Position numbers and translations under genes: made by a program | Shown here: positions 1 to 9,334 of the stretch, piece by piece | Position numbering within the stretch: position 1 is the stretch's first letter | How the letters are laid out: the number at the start of each line of letters is the position of its first letter | From: Comamonadaceae bacterium | GTDB lineage: Bacteria > Pseudomonadota > Gammaproteobacteria > Burkholderiales > Burkholderiaceae_C | DNA: 10,196 bases | Assembly: GCA_947374485.1 (NCBI GenBank) | Contig: CANCCF010000146.1 | Coordinates: 1-10,196 of the forward strand | Direction: 5' to 3' | The notes under the pieces: model-generated | Database searches by the model: none | What the model was told of the DNA's origin: nothing | Seen by the model: only the letters and a program-made list of their open reading frames with translations

Positions 1-1580
1 GAGTTCGGCGGCAATTGGGGGGAGTCCCCGCCCGATTGGGGGGAGCTTTGGGGGGAGTCGCCCTCCCAATGAGGGGCGTCGTTGCCGGAATGGGGGGAGT
101 CCTCCGCCACGCGGTAACTCGCCCAGCGGCGCTGGTTCTGTTGCGTCAACAGCCCATCCCGTACCAGGCTTTGCAGCACACCGGTAATGTCTTTCGAATG
201 TTCGCCGGTGATTTCTTGCATGCGGCTGTTGGTCACGCCGCCTTCTACCTGGGCCGTGACCACCGCTTGCACCGCCGTCTTGTCCAGCTTGGCAAACCGG
301 TCACCAAAGCGCACACGCAGCGCTTGGTCGACTTCCTCCGGTATCAGGCTGACCATGGGCAACACCAGCTTCACGCGGTCGGGCTGCAAAGACTCCTCCA
401 GCCGGGGTGAGCGCCAATGTTGCGAACGCCAGCCCGCCCGAATCTTGTCCATACCCGAGCCAGCCTTGTCGCCACCGCCCATGAGCTGGAACATCAGCTG
501 CAAACTCTTGTTGCGGCACTCGCTCACGCCACCCTGCAGCAATTGCACCCGCGACACCAACAGCGAACCGGGGTTGGACAGCTCGATCCGATCCGGATAG
601 CGCTCAATCACCACGCCGCCCTGGCCGCGATGGTCCGCATGCACCAACGCATTGACCACCGCCTCGCGCAGCGCCTCGTGCACGGCAGAGTCGTCTTTGC
701 GGTACAACTCGCGGTCCAATTGGAAAGGCATTTTCAAATCGCCGGACAAGCGCTGCATCACCCGCACATAAAACTGGAAGAGGTTGTTCTCCCAAGTGCC
801 ATCGGGCACCACGCGGTCGGTCCAACGAACCGCGGGGTCGTCGGATAGGCGTTCGCGGTAGTCCACATGAAAGCCCGGCAGCGCATCGCGCAGGGCCTCA
901 AACCGGCCAAACATCAGCAACCCCGCCATCGTGGCGCCTTCCAAGCCCGTGGCACGGTCTCGGCGCAAGGCACTCAGCTTGGTGAGCAATGGGCCATCGT
1001 CCAACAGCAGCCACGGATGGTCTGGCGCGCGGGAAGCAAAGCGGTTGCGGTACTGCCGAACCGTCTCCGGGTCAAAGTCTGGCTGGCCAAAGTGCTCCAA
1101 TATTTGCGAGTCGGCAGGCGTGTCGGATTGGTCGGCCAGCATGCGCCGCACCTCGTCATCTGAGCAGCGATAGTCGCCCTCATCCGCACGGCGGTAAGTG
1201 CCCGTCATGGGGTTGGGCCCCACAAACACCGGGCGCTGCAGCCGCGAGGCGCGCGGCACATTCAGCACCACAAACTGGCGCCCTTCATCTTGCACCGTGC
1301 GCACATCGTCATCGCGCAGCAGATTGGCGCTGACCTTGTGCCGGTCATTCAACTGGCCCCACAGCACGGTGCGCAGCTGCGCGGCATCGGGCACACCCTC
1401 CCATACCAGGCCGGTAGACTTTTCGGCCACGCCCAACACAATGGTGCCGCCCTGGGTGTTGGCCATGGCGGAATAGGACTCCCAAAAGCTGCCGGGCATG
1501 CCACCACGCGCCGATTTGAATTCGGTGTCGATGCCCTCGGTGCTGGATTGCAGGGCGGAGAAGAGGTCAAGCTGGCGCAT
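1..1580 (-). CDS. AlbA_2 / GHKL-ATPase-like putative DNA-binding protein (RecG-like regulator family), C-terminus cut by window edge
   Basis: Open frame from the ATG at 1578-1580 to the window edge: 526 residues seen, no stop reached. Residues about 14-145 match a Schlafen-type AlbA_2 domain (EFKSA at 20-24, NTQGGTIVLGV at 41-51). Residues about 290-410 look like the GHKL-type ATP-binding domain found in these proteins: N-box E306-A-V-V-N310, then DRIELSNPG at 330-338 and a glycine motif GSGMDKI at 374-380. Residues about 430-492 look like a winged helix (TNSRMQEITGEHSKDITGVL), followed by a Ser-Pro-rich repeat tail. Family members are usually annotated as putative transcriptional regulators or ATP-binding proteins; their biochemical role is poorly known and they often sit in type I restriction loci. 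The start lies 9 nt after the KAP gene stop with only a weak ribosome site (GATGAG), which suggests translational coupling. Family call is firm, function is not. Confidence 0.85.
   Translation of the reverse strand, partial: MRQLDLFSALQSSTEGIDTEFKSARGGMPGSFWESYSAMANTQGGTIVLGVAEKSTGLVWEGVPDAAQLRTVLWGQLNDRHKVSANLLRDDDVRTVQDEGRQFVVLNVPRASRLQRPVFVGPNPMTGTYRRADEGDYRCSDDEVRRMLADQSDTPADSQILEHFGQPDFDPETVRQYRNRFASRAPDHPWLLLDDGPLLTKLSALRRDRATGLEGATMAGLLMFGRFEALRDALPGFHVDYRERLSDDPAVRWTDRVVPDGTWENNLFQFYVRVMQRLSGDLKMPFQLDRELYRKDDSAVHEALREAVVNALVHADHRGQGGVVIERYPDRIELSNPGSLLVSRVQLLQGGVSECRNKSLQLMFQLMGGGDKAGSGMDKIRAGWRSQHWRSPRLEESLQPDRVKLVLPMVSLIPEEVDQALRVRFGDRFAKLDKTAVQAVVTAQVEGGVTNSRMQEITGEHSKDITGVLQSLVRDGLLTQQNQRRWASYRVAEDSPHSGNDAPHWEGDSPQSSPQSGGDSPQLPPN
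3..104 (-). repeat. In-frame Ser-Pro repeat tail (D-S-P-H/Q units)
   Basis: On the plus strand TGGGGGGAG occurs exactly four times, starting at 16, 37, 49 and 91, with a decayed fifth unit at 70. Spacings are 21, 12, 21 and 21 bases, all multiples of three, so the unit stays in frame and encodes DSPH, DAPH, DSPQ, SSPQ and DSPQ in the C-terminal part of the AlbA_2 protein. The array may continue past the window edge. Each unit holds a run of six G:C pairs. Confidence 0.75.
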
Positions 1581-1589
1581 GGTTACTCA

Positions 1590-2984
1590 TCAGTCCCGAA
1601 TAGATTCGGCCAAATCAATCTTCGCTGCAACATGCCGGTAATCAAAACGACGGCGGTACCCCGATACGACGTTGCCGCGTAGCCGAAGCATTTCCTGCGC
1701 TCGGGCGCGAGTTGGCGAGTCATCGGTACTTGACTTCCAGAAGTCTTCAAGCTCCTTGTATTGCGCATCTGTGCGATTTTGATTTGGATCGCCCGCCAGC
1801 AAATAGGACTCGATTAACATACCTGATAGGTCCGCCACGAGGTCACTTCCGCCCGGCAATTTTTTCAAAGCATCCATCGCCGCTCTTACTGATAAAGTGC
1901 CCTTACACAAGGCGCGAAAGGACTCAGGTTGTTTGGCACGGAGGGCAATCAAATAAGAAACCAAAATTGCGTCGAGATGTTGACTGCCGGGTGTTTGATG
2001 CATCACTACTGCGAGCAACGTTACACAACGTTCGCGAGCACGCAATGACAACTGAAACACGTCAGCCAGTGCTGAAAAGTAGTCAACAAAATGACTCTTG
2101 TCGTACTGTAATTCCCCTTTACGGTCTGCAAAAATATCATCCATGCCGAATCGCGTGAGCAGCACGGTGGTATGGCGCTTAGAGTTTATTTTCGGAAGAC
2201 CAAACTCAAGATCAAAGAAGCGCCGCAAGTATTCTTGCGTGTCTGACTTCTCGCCATAAACCGATGCGACACTCGCTGAAAGCTGCGCCTTATCAACCGA
2301 CAGCACGAAAACAATATTCGACAGGTCAAACAGGTGCTTGATACGTTCAAGCAATTCAATGGCAAACGTCGGGCGACAACGATCCAATTCGTCAATAAAG
2401 AAAACAAGTGACTCTCGCTTTCCGGCAACCTTCAATTGGGCAACAGCCGCCTCAAGCTCTTCGCGGAGCTTCTTCAAGGCGGCCTGTTCCTTTTGAAAGA
2501 ACTCAATTGCATCCCCGGTAAGCCCACCGGAAATGTCAGCAGCAATTGCCTCATATTCCCGAGCCAAATCCAGACCACCAAAAGTTGCTGCCTTGGCACT
2601 CGCAATCAAACCACGCTTTGCAACTGCACTGGTGATTTTCTTCGCTGTACCGAGATGCTTCTGAAATGCGGTTTTGGCCTCGCCTTCTGCAAGCTCCAGG
2701 CGGTCCAACTCAGAGACCAGTGCCACCAATGGATCTTCAACAAAGTCGGTCTGCCAGGCATTGAAATACACGCACTGAAAATTGGCCTGCGCCAATTGTG
2801 CTTTCAGCATCCGCACCAGCGTCGTTTTGCCGGTACCCCATGGGGAATCAAGTGCCAATACAAATGGTCCTTCGAATTTATCTAGCAGACCCGCAAGAAA
2901 CTCGACAACTGGCTTGCGTTCCAGCGCATCATTGTGGAAGGGATCGTCAAAAGGAATCTCTAGCTCAGGCAATCGAAACTTCAT
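1590..2984 (-). CDS. KAP family P-loop NTPase
   Basis: 464 aa, ATG at 2982-2984, TGA at 1590-1592. KAP NTPase signatures appear in order: Walker A in SPWGTGKTT (47-55), the family-typical FNAWQ (74-78), Walker B in LVFFIDELDRCRP (193-205), VFVLSVDKAQL (225-235), and EYLRRFFDLEF (251-261). KAP proteins are STAND-related ATPases; bacterial members include the phage-exclusion protein PifA of the F plasmid, and related ATPases occur in other defence systems. Many KAP proteins carry membrane helices between Walker A and B. Here that insert (about 105-190) is charged and helical, with only a weakly hydrophobic patch near 118-138, so a soluble protein is more likely. The start follows hsdS by 11 nt, with an AGGA ribosome site overlapping the hsdS TAG. 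A sample at 2161-2220 has 26 of 60 G+C, low for the window. The target or trigger is unknown; a role in defence is inferred from context. Confidence 0.88.
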   Translation of the reverse strand: MKFRLPELEIPFDDPFHNDALERKPVVEFLAGLLDKFEGPFVLALDSPWGTGKTTLVRMLKAQLAQANFQCVYFNAWQTDFVEDPLVALVSELDRLELAEGEAKTAFQKHLGTAKKITSAVAKRGLIASAKAATFGGLDLAREYEAIAADISGGLTGDAIEFFQKEQAALKKLREELEAAVAQLKVAGKRESLVFFIDELDRCRPTFAIELLERIKHLFDLSNIVFVLSVDKAQLSASVASVYGEKSDTQEYLRRFFDLEFGLPKINSKRHTTVLLTRFGMDDIFADRKGELQYDKSHFVDYFSALADVFQLSLRARERCVTLLAVVMHQTPGSQHLDAILVSYLIALRAKQPESFRALCKGTLSVRAAMDALKKLPGGSDLVADLSGMLIESYLLAGDPNQNRTDAQYKELEDFWKSSTDDSPTRARAQEMLRLRGNVVSGYRRRFDYRHVAAKIDLAESIRD

Positions 2985-2995
2985 TGGTATTGGTC

Positions 2996-4372
2996 CTAGG
3001 TTTGCATTGGTTCTGTGAAGGCTTTCGCAAGCGTCGCCTGTCGCAGCGCCTGCGAGCGCTGAAGGTTGGCGTCGACCTCGGCCTCGACTTCGCGAATGAT
3101 GGACAGTTGGCGGTCGACTTCTGCGACGATGCGGACTTGTTCAGGCAGCGGCGGCAAAGGTACACATACGGCTCTGACCAGACTCAAATTCAAATTCGGC
3201 TGAACTCCGCCAGAAGCGACTTTGCGCATTTCTTCATAGTTGAGTTCCAGAAAGTGACGGAGATAGCCACGGATGGACGCATCAACCAGTAAGGCAGCAA
3301 GTGCCTGATTTGTAGAAGCAGAGATACGCAACTCAGTGCACTTGCCCCGTGTTTTTCCTTCGCCATACATTGCAATGAGCAAAGTGCCAATGGGGTAAAG
3401 CGTCAAATTGGTTTCAGCGAGCGCCAACTTGGTAACGTATTCTGACGCCTCATCAACATAGTCACCGTTCACCACGCTGCTGGTAACCCATGGCACATCG
3501 CCATCCTTCCAATACGCAGCCTTATCGCGCTTTGGAGTTGCACCAGTTCCAACGTCGGCCAACTGATCAACACTGGCCCACGCCCAACCATCGGGCAAGC
3601 GAGCGGCCGTTGTCGATGCTTCGGGCGCTTTCCACTTACCCCGGCCCGACCAATTCATCCTCCGCTCTTCAAGAATCCGCTGCAAAAGCTGTTCACCCGT
3701 CTCGTAGGTGCGGCCTTCGCGGCGGGCCAGGGTGGCTTCATTTTCTACGAGGCGGCCTTCGACGGCGGCTTTGAGGACGGAGGCTTTATAACGTTTGAGG
3801 TTGGCTTTGACGCGCTGGAGGTTGGCGACGGCTTCGTCAAGGCGGGAGAACTGCTTCTCGAGTTCGGCGACGATTTCGCGCTGCTCGTCCATTGGAGGCA
3901 ATGGCAGAGGAATATCTTGAATCGTCCTCGATGAAAGATGCTTCACTGTGATGGATGAAGTTGCGTCGTTGATTGCCTTCAAGTAGCCCGGCAGGACGTA
4001 GTCGAGGAAGCGCGGTAAGTACAGCGCCTCATCGACCGTGATTTTGCAAACCCGCTGATTGAGCAGCGAGCGCGGACCGCGCCAACGAGCGCAGTTGAAG
4101 TCGCCATCCATGCCGACGAGCAGGTCTCCGGCATTCACGACATAGCGCTCATCAAATTCGCCGGAGTAGAAAGTTTCGGAAGCCGCGCTACCAACGTCAC
4201 GAATTCGAATGAGTGGCATGCCACCTTCGCGGGTGAAAAGCTCGGCTTTGAAGGCATAGCCGTTTAGCACTTGCCCAACGTCACCGAGGCGCACGCGCTT
4301 CCAATGCGGTTTGATGGCTAGGAGCGAATTTCCACTGGCGACGATGTCATCTAAAGAAACTGTGAGTGCCAT
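2996..4372 (-). CDS. hsdS: Type I restriction-modification specificity subunit (HsdS)
   Basis: 458 aa, ATG at 4370-4372, TAG at 2996-2998. HsdS reads the two halves of a bipartite DNA site and scaffolds HsdM and HsdR. The protein shows the usual two-fold layout: target recognition domain 1 (about 22-160), a coiled-coil spacer (about 162-210, MDEQREIVAELEKQFSRL onward), domain 2 (about 258-408, opening LPDGWAWASVDQLADVGTG), and a second helix (about 409-455). The duplicated boundary motifs PLPPMDEQREIVAE (158-171) and PLPPLPEQVRIVAE (406-419) confirm the internal repeat. Length is normal for the family and no frame break is seen. The start is 2 nt after the intact-frame stop of hsdR, with a poor ribosome site (GGCGG or a distant GGGAG), so translation probably depends on ribosomes arriving from hsdR. 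The recognised DNA sequence cannot be predicted by eye. Confidence 0.95.
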   Translation of the reverse strand: MALTVSLDDIVASGNSLLAIKPHWKRVRLGDVGQVLNGYAFKAELFTREGGMPLIRIRDVGSAASETFYSGEFDERYVVNAGDLLVGMDGDFNCARWRGPRSLLNQRVCKITVDEALYLPRFLDYVLPGYLKAINDATSSITVKHLSSRTIQDIPLPLPPMDEQREIVAELEKQFSRLDEAVANLQRVKANLKRYKASVLKAAVEGRLVENEATLARREGRTYETGEQLLQRILEERRMNWSGRGKWKAPEASTTAARLPDGWAWASVDQLADVGTGATPKRDKAAYWKDGDVPWVTSSVVNGDYVDEASEYVTKLALAETNLTLYPIGTLLIAMYGEGKTRGKCTELRISASTNQALAALLVDASIRGYLRHFLELNYEEMRKVASGGVQPNLNLSLVRAVCVPLPPLPEQVRIVAEVDRQLSIIREVEAEVDANLQRSQALRQATLAKAFTEPMQT

Positions 4373-4374
4373 AA

Positions 4375-7189
4375 CTACGCCGCCAACTCCCGATTCAATT
4401 CCTCAATCACCTTCGGCAGTTCCGCCCCAAACAGCTGGTGCACCTTGCCCAGCCCGCCTTGGCCATTGAAAGGGGCAAGCTCAAAATCGTCTATCTCAAT
4501 GCCAAGGTTGGCGGCGATGTGGTCGCGGATCATTTCTAGCCAGTGTTGTTGTTCTTGGGTGAACGGGTGGGTGTGCGCCTGCTGGTGCTGGGCCAGCCAG
4601 GCTTTGAAGTTGGCCTGCACGCGCTCGGGGTAGGGTATCAGCTCGTTGGTCTGCTGCATGGCAAAGCGCACCAGGCTGACCAGGTCGGTCAGCAGGCGGC
4701 GCTGCTTTGCGCCTTTCACCTTTGCTTTTGTGCAGGGTGGCGTAGGCCTGCCACAGGGCGCCTTCGTCGATGTTGATCGGCGGGGCGTGCAGGGCTTCGG
4801 CCAAGGCTTGTACGTCTTCAAATTTCAGTGGCGCACGCGTGGGGCGGCTGTACAAGATTTGCAGGGCGGTGATTTCGTCTTTGTGCTGGGCGATGAACTG
4901 CTCAAAGCTTTGCACCAACGCGCTGGCCCGGTCGCTGCCTTCGCTAAAGCCGGCGTGGATGAGCGTGTCTTGGGTGACGGTGTCGATCACCAGGTCTGCC
5001 TTTTGCTTCATCTTCAACAGTTGCTCGCGCAGGGCGGGGGCGGCAAAGGGCTTGGTGGCGTCGCGCAAGCGTTGCTCGGCCTCGGCGGGGGGCATGTCTT
5101 GGGTGGCGTCTATGGCCAGGGCATCCACAATGCCGCGCGCCAGGTCGCGCAGGGTCTGGCCGCCGCTCAACTCCACCACTTTGGCTCGGTCGGCATCGCT
5201 GGCGTCTTTGTCCAGCCGGGCTAACCTTGCGGCGATGCTGCTCAGCACCTCGTCCTCCACGTTGCCCAGGCTCACGGCTTGCAGCAGGCGGTCCAGGGGC
5301 ACGCTCTTTTTGCTGTCCATGGGGCGGCTGTCGGTTTTGTCGCGCTCGCACACGCCCACACAGTCGACGATGACGAAGTGGTCTTTTTTGATGTGTTCGC
5401 CGGGGTTGACTGCCGCCAGGTCGGTGGGGTTGCACACGCGCACGCCACGGCCTTTCATCTGCTCGAAGAAGCTGCGGCTTTTTACGCTGCGCATGAAGAC
5501 GACGATTTCCACCGGCTTGATGTCGGTGCCGGTGGCGATCATGTCCACGGTGACGGCCACGCGCGGGTAGTAGCTGGTGCGAAAGTCTTTGATGAGCTGC
5601 TCGGGGCTGGTGCCGCCGCCCTGGGCGCTGCGGTAGGTGATCTTTTGGGCGAAGGCGTTGCCGCGGCCAAACTCTTCGCGCAGGATTTCGACAATCTTTT
5701 CGGCGTGGTTGTCGTCCTTGGCAAAGACGAGGGTTTTGGGCAGCTCGGTGCGCGCCGGGAACATGTCGGCCTGCCAGCGGTCGCGCAGGGTGCGCACCAC
5801 GGTGCGAATCTGGTCGGGCGTTTGCACGGCGCGGTCCAGCTCTTCGCTCTGGTATTCAAAGTCGTCGTCCAGCTGCCAGGCGATCTTGCGGCGGGTGGCT
5901 TTGTCTTGCGTCTCCAGCCAGAAGCCTTTGTCCACCCGGGCGCCCTGCTCGCCCACCTCGGTTTGGATGCGGTAGACGTCGTAGTTCACGTTCACGCCGT
6001 CGGCCACGGCCTGGGCGTGGCCGTATTCCATGACCAGGTTTTGGTTGAAGAAGCCAAAGGTCTGTTTGTTGGGGGTGGCGGTCAGGCCGATGAGGTAGGC
6101 ATCAAAATATTCCAGCACCTGGCGCCACAGCTTGTAGATGCTGCGGTGGGCCTCGTCCGTCACCACAATGTCAAAGCTCTCGATGGGAATGGCCGGGTTG
6201 TAGCCAATGGGCTCGGGGTCTTTGAACAGGCCCTCTATGCGCTCCGTGCTTTCTTCGTCTGCCTCTTCGGGCAGATCGCGCCCCTTGAGCATGCTGAACA
6301 TGCGCTGGATGGTGCAGATCACCACGCGGGCGCTGGTGTCGAGCTGGTTGCCTTGCAGGTGCTGGACGATGTATTCCTCGCCAAACTTGTAGTTGTTGTA
6401 GGGGCTGGCGTAGGCGTCAAACTCTTTCTTGGTCTGGCGCGCCAGGTTGCCCCGGTCCACCAAAAACAATACCCGCCGCGCGCCGCCGAACTTGATGAGG
6501 CGGTAGATGAAGCCGATGCTGGTAAACGTCTTGCCGCTGCCGGTGGCCATCTGGATCAGGGCCTTCGGCTTGTTGGCGGCAAGGCTTTTCTCCAGGTTGG
6601 TAATGGCGCTGATTTGCGCGGGCCACAAGGCATAGTGCGCACCGCCGCTGCCCCACTCAGTGACGAGCGGGGGCAGGTACTGCATGCGGGCCAGAAAGGT
6701 GGCGTTGGAGGTGCCTGCGGCTTCTTGCACTGTGTGGGAGGAGTCCACCGGTGCCGGCAAATAGATCAACCACTGCGCCAGCAGCTCGGGGCGGAAGAAG
6801 GCGAATACGCCACGAGCGCGCGGCTCGGGGTCCAGCCCGTTGGTGAAGTGGGTCTCGATGCCGGTGGATTCCCACACAAAGGGCAGTGGGCGGCGCCAGG
6901 CGGGCAATGATGCTGGCAGGCCCTGGGCATAGCGGCCGCTTTGCAGTTCGACGCCGGTGAGCGTGGCGCCCTGCTTCTTGGCCTCGATGACGCCGCAGGC
7001 CCGGCCATTTACGTAAAGCAAATAGTCGGCAAAACCAAAGCCGGGGTTGAGGGGGAATTCGCGGATGGCCACGCCCTTTGCATCACCGCTCCCGGCGTGG
7101 ATGTTGGCATCCGAGATATTGCAGACGTGCCAACCGGCTGCAGCAAGCAGTGCGTCGATGCTGACTCTGGCTTTTTGCTCTGGCGTCAT
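4375..7189 (-). CDS. hsdR: Type I restriction endonuclease subunit R (HsdR), with an apparent frameshift
   Basis: Motor and nuclease subunit of a type I system: ATP-driven DNA translocation and cleavage of unmodified DNA. ATG at 7187-7189 with ribosome site AGGGAGAAG at 7192-7200. The N-terminal nuclease of the PD-(D/E)xK type shows D55 and E69-A-K71. Superfamily 2 helicase motifs follow: MATGSGKTF (214-222), TDEAH (344-348), GLTATPNK (368-375), DMIATGTDI (549-557) and QMKGRGVRV (577-585). Size and C-terminal style fit the shorter EcoEI/EcoAI-like (type IB) HsdR proteins. The main frame runs to a TGA at 4496-4498 (897 aa), but from about residue 823 its sequence turns into Arg/Pro/Ala-rich shadow translation. 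The next frame supplies the expected end (LLTDLVSLVRFAMQQ onward, 114 aa) to a TAG at 4375-4377. Removing one G at 4719-4720 restores a 937-aa protein. It may be a true mutation or a sequencing error; if true, the C-terminal domain is lost. Confidence 0.93.
4711..4735 (-). other. hsdR: Frameshift site in hsdR (one extra G)
   Basis: On the coding strand the upstream frame reads Leu-His-Lys-Ser-Lys-Gly-Glu-Arg and the downstream frame reads Lys-Val-Lys-Gly-Ala-Lys-Gln-Arg. Type I HsdR proteins usually carry a Lys-(Ser/Asp)-Lys-Val-Arg/Lys-Gly segment here, so AAA-GTG-AAA-GGC is the expected reading and the window has AAAGGTGAAAGGC. The extra base is in the GG pair at 4719-4720. There is no long homopolymer, so a phase-variable tract is unlikely. 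Confidence 0.8.
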
Positions 7190-7198
7190 GGCTTCTCC

Positions 7199-7227
7199 CT
7201 ATGGGGCATTCTAGTGAATGGCCATAG
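7199..7227. promoter_or_regulatory. Imperfect hairpin beside the hsdR ribosome site
   Basis: CTATGG+GGCATTC, loop TAGT, then GAATGGCCATAG: 6 bp plus 5 bp of stem separated by a small G-rich internal loop. In the hsdR leader its 3' arm touches the AGGGAG ribosome site at 7192-7200. It lacks a T-tract on either strand, so it is not a clear terminator. A role in damping hsdR translation is only a guess. Confidence 0.3.
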
Positions 7228-7238
7228 GGGGCCGGCAA
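7208..7238 (-). promoter_or_regulatory. Weak candidate promoter for the hsdR operon
   Basis: On the minus strand TAGAAT (7208-7213) matches five of six -10 positions. The best -35 partner is TTGCCG (7233-7238), four of six, at an overlong 19-base spacing. It would start transcription about a dozen bases before hsdR. The match is marginal and the -10 lies inside the hairpin above; the alternative is read-through from glmS. Confidence 0.25.
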
Positions 7239-7254
7239 AGCTGGAAAGCACCGT

Positions 7255-7269
7255 GGGGTATGCAACCCC
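7255..7269. terminator. Short hairpin just after the glmS stop, at best a weak terminator
   Basis: GGGGT-ATGCA-ACCCC forms a perfect 5-bp stem with a 5-base loop, beginning one base after the glmS stop codon on the minus strand. There is no following T-run, so efficient intrinsic termination is doubtful. This is the only terminator-like element between glmS and hsdR. Confidence 0.2.
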
Positions 7270-7270
7270 C

Positions 7271-9199
<1,929 letters not shown>

Positions 9200-9334
9200 A
9201 CGCACACTCCAATGGGGTTAATGCTGCGATCGTATGGCTCTCACTTAAAAATTAGTGGTTGATTTATGATTAAAAATGAATAAAAATTTCATTGAAGTGA
9301 AAAGTTGGAATAAAGCATCAATTTGTGAATTTAA
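9200..9334. promoter_or_regulatory. AT-rich divergent promoter/operator region between glmS and the Lrp-type gene
   Basis: 135 bp, very A+T-rich from about 9240 to 9334 in an otherwise GC-rich setting. Inverted repeats: TCACTT (9241-9246) with AAGTGA (9295-9300); TTTA-N4-TAAA (9263-9274); AATGAA-N7-TTCATT (9275-9293). AAAAAT recurs at 9247, 9272 and 9282. Nested dyads in an AT-rich divergent spacer are typical of Lrp/AsnC autoregulatory sites, so this is a likely operator. No promoter with two good hexamers stands out; TTGAAG (9293-9298) is the best -35-like hexamer toward the regulator, but its -10 is poor. Confidence 0.55.

Noticed and set aside
1..100. CRISPR-like or intergenic repeat array from the G-rich units
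   Set aside because: Units are short, unevenly spaced and exactly in frame with the AlbA_2 protein, so they are coding repeats.
1586..1590. ATGA overlap start for the AlbA_2 gene at the KAP stop
   Set aside because: The ATG at 1588-1590 is in a different frame from the AlbA_2 domain; the ATG at 1578-1580 gives the recognisable N-terminus.
4715..4735. Phase-variable homopolymer controlling hsdR
   Set aside because: The site has only short runs (AAAA, AAA, GG), too short for typical slipped-strand phase variation.
4375..4821. Separate small gene of 148 codons between hsdR and hsdS
   Set aside because: From about codon 35 it is the expected HsdR C-terminus; the first part is shadow translation of upstream hsdR. 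It is one gene split by a frameshift.
5279..6910. Plus-strand open frame of 543 codons opposite hsdR
   Set aside because: It lies wholly antisense to clear HsdR motifs, and its Val/Ala/Gly/His-rich composition is that of a GC-rich shadow frame.
9200..9205. In-frame GTG start giving GlmS two extra residues
   Set aside because: GlmS needs Cys directly after the initiator Met as the catalytic N-terminus, so the ATG at 9197-9199 is the start.
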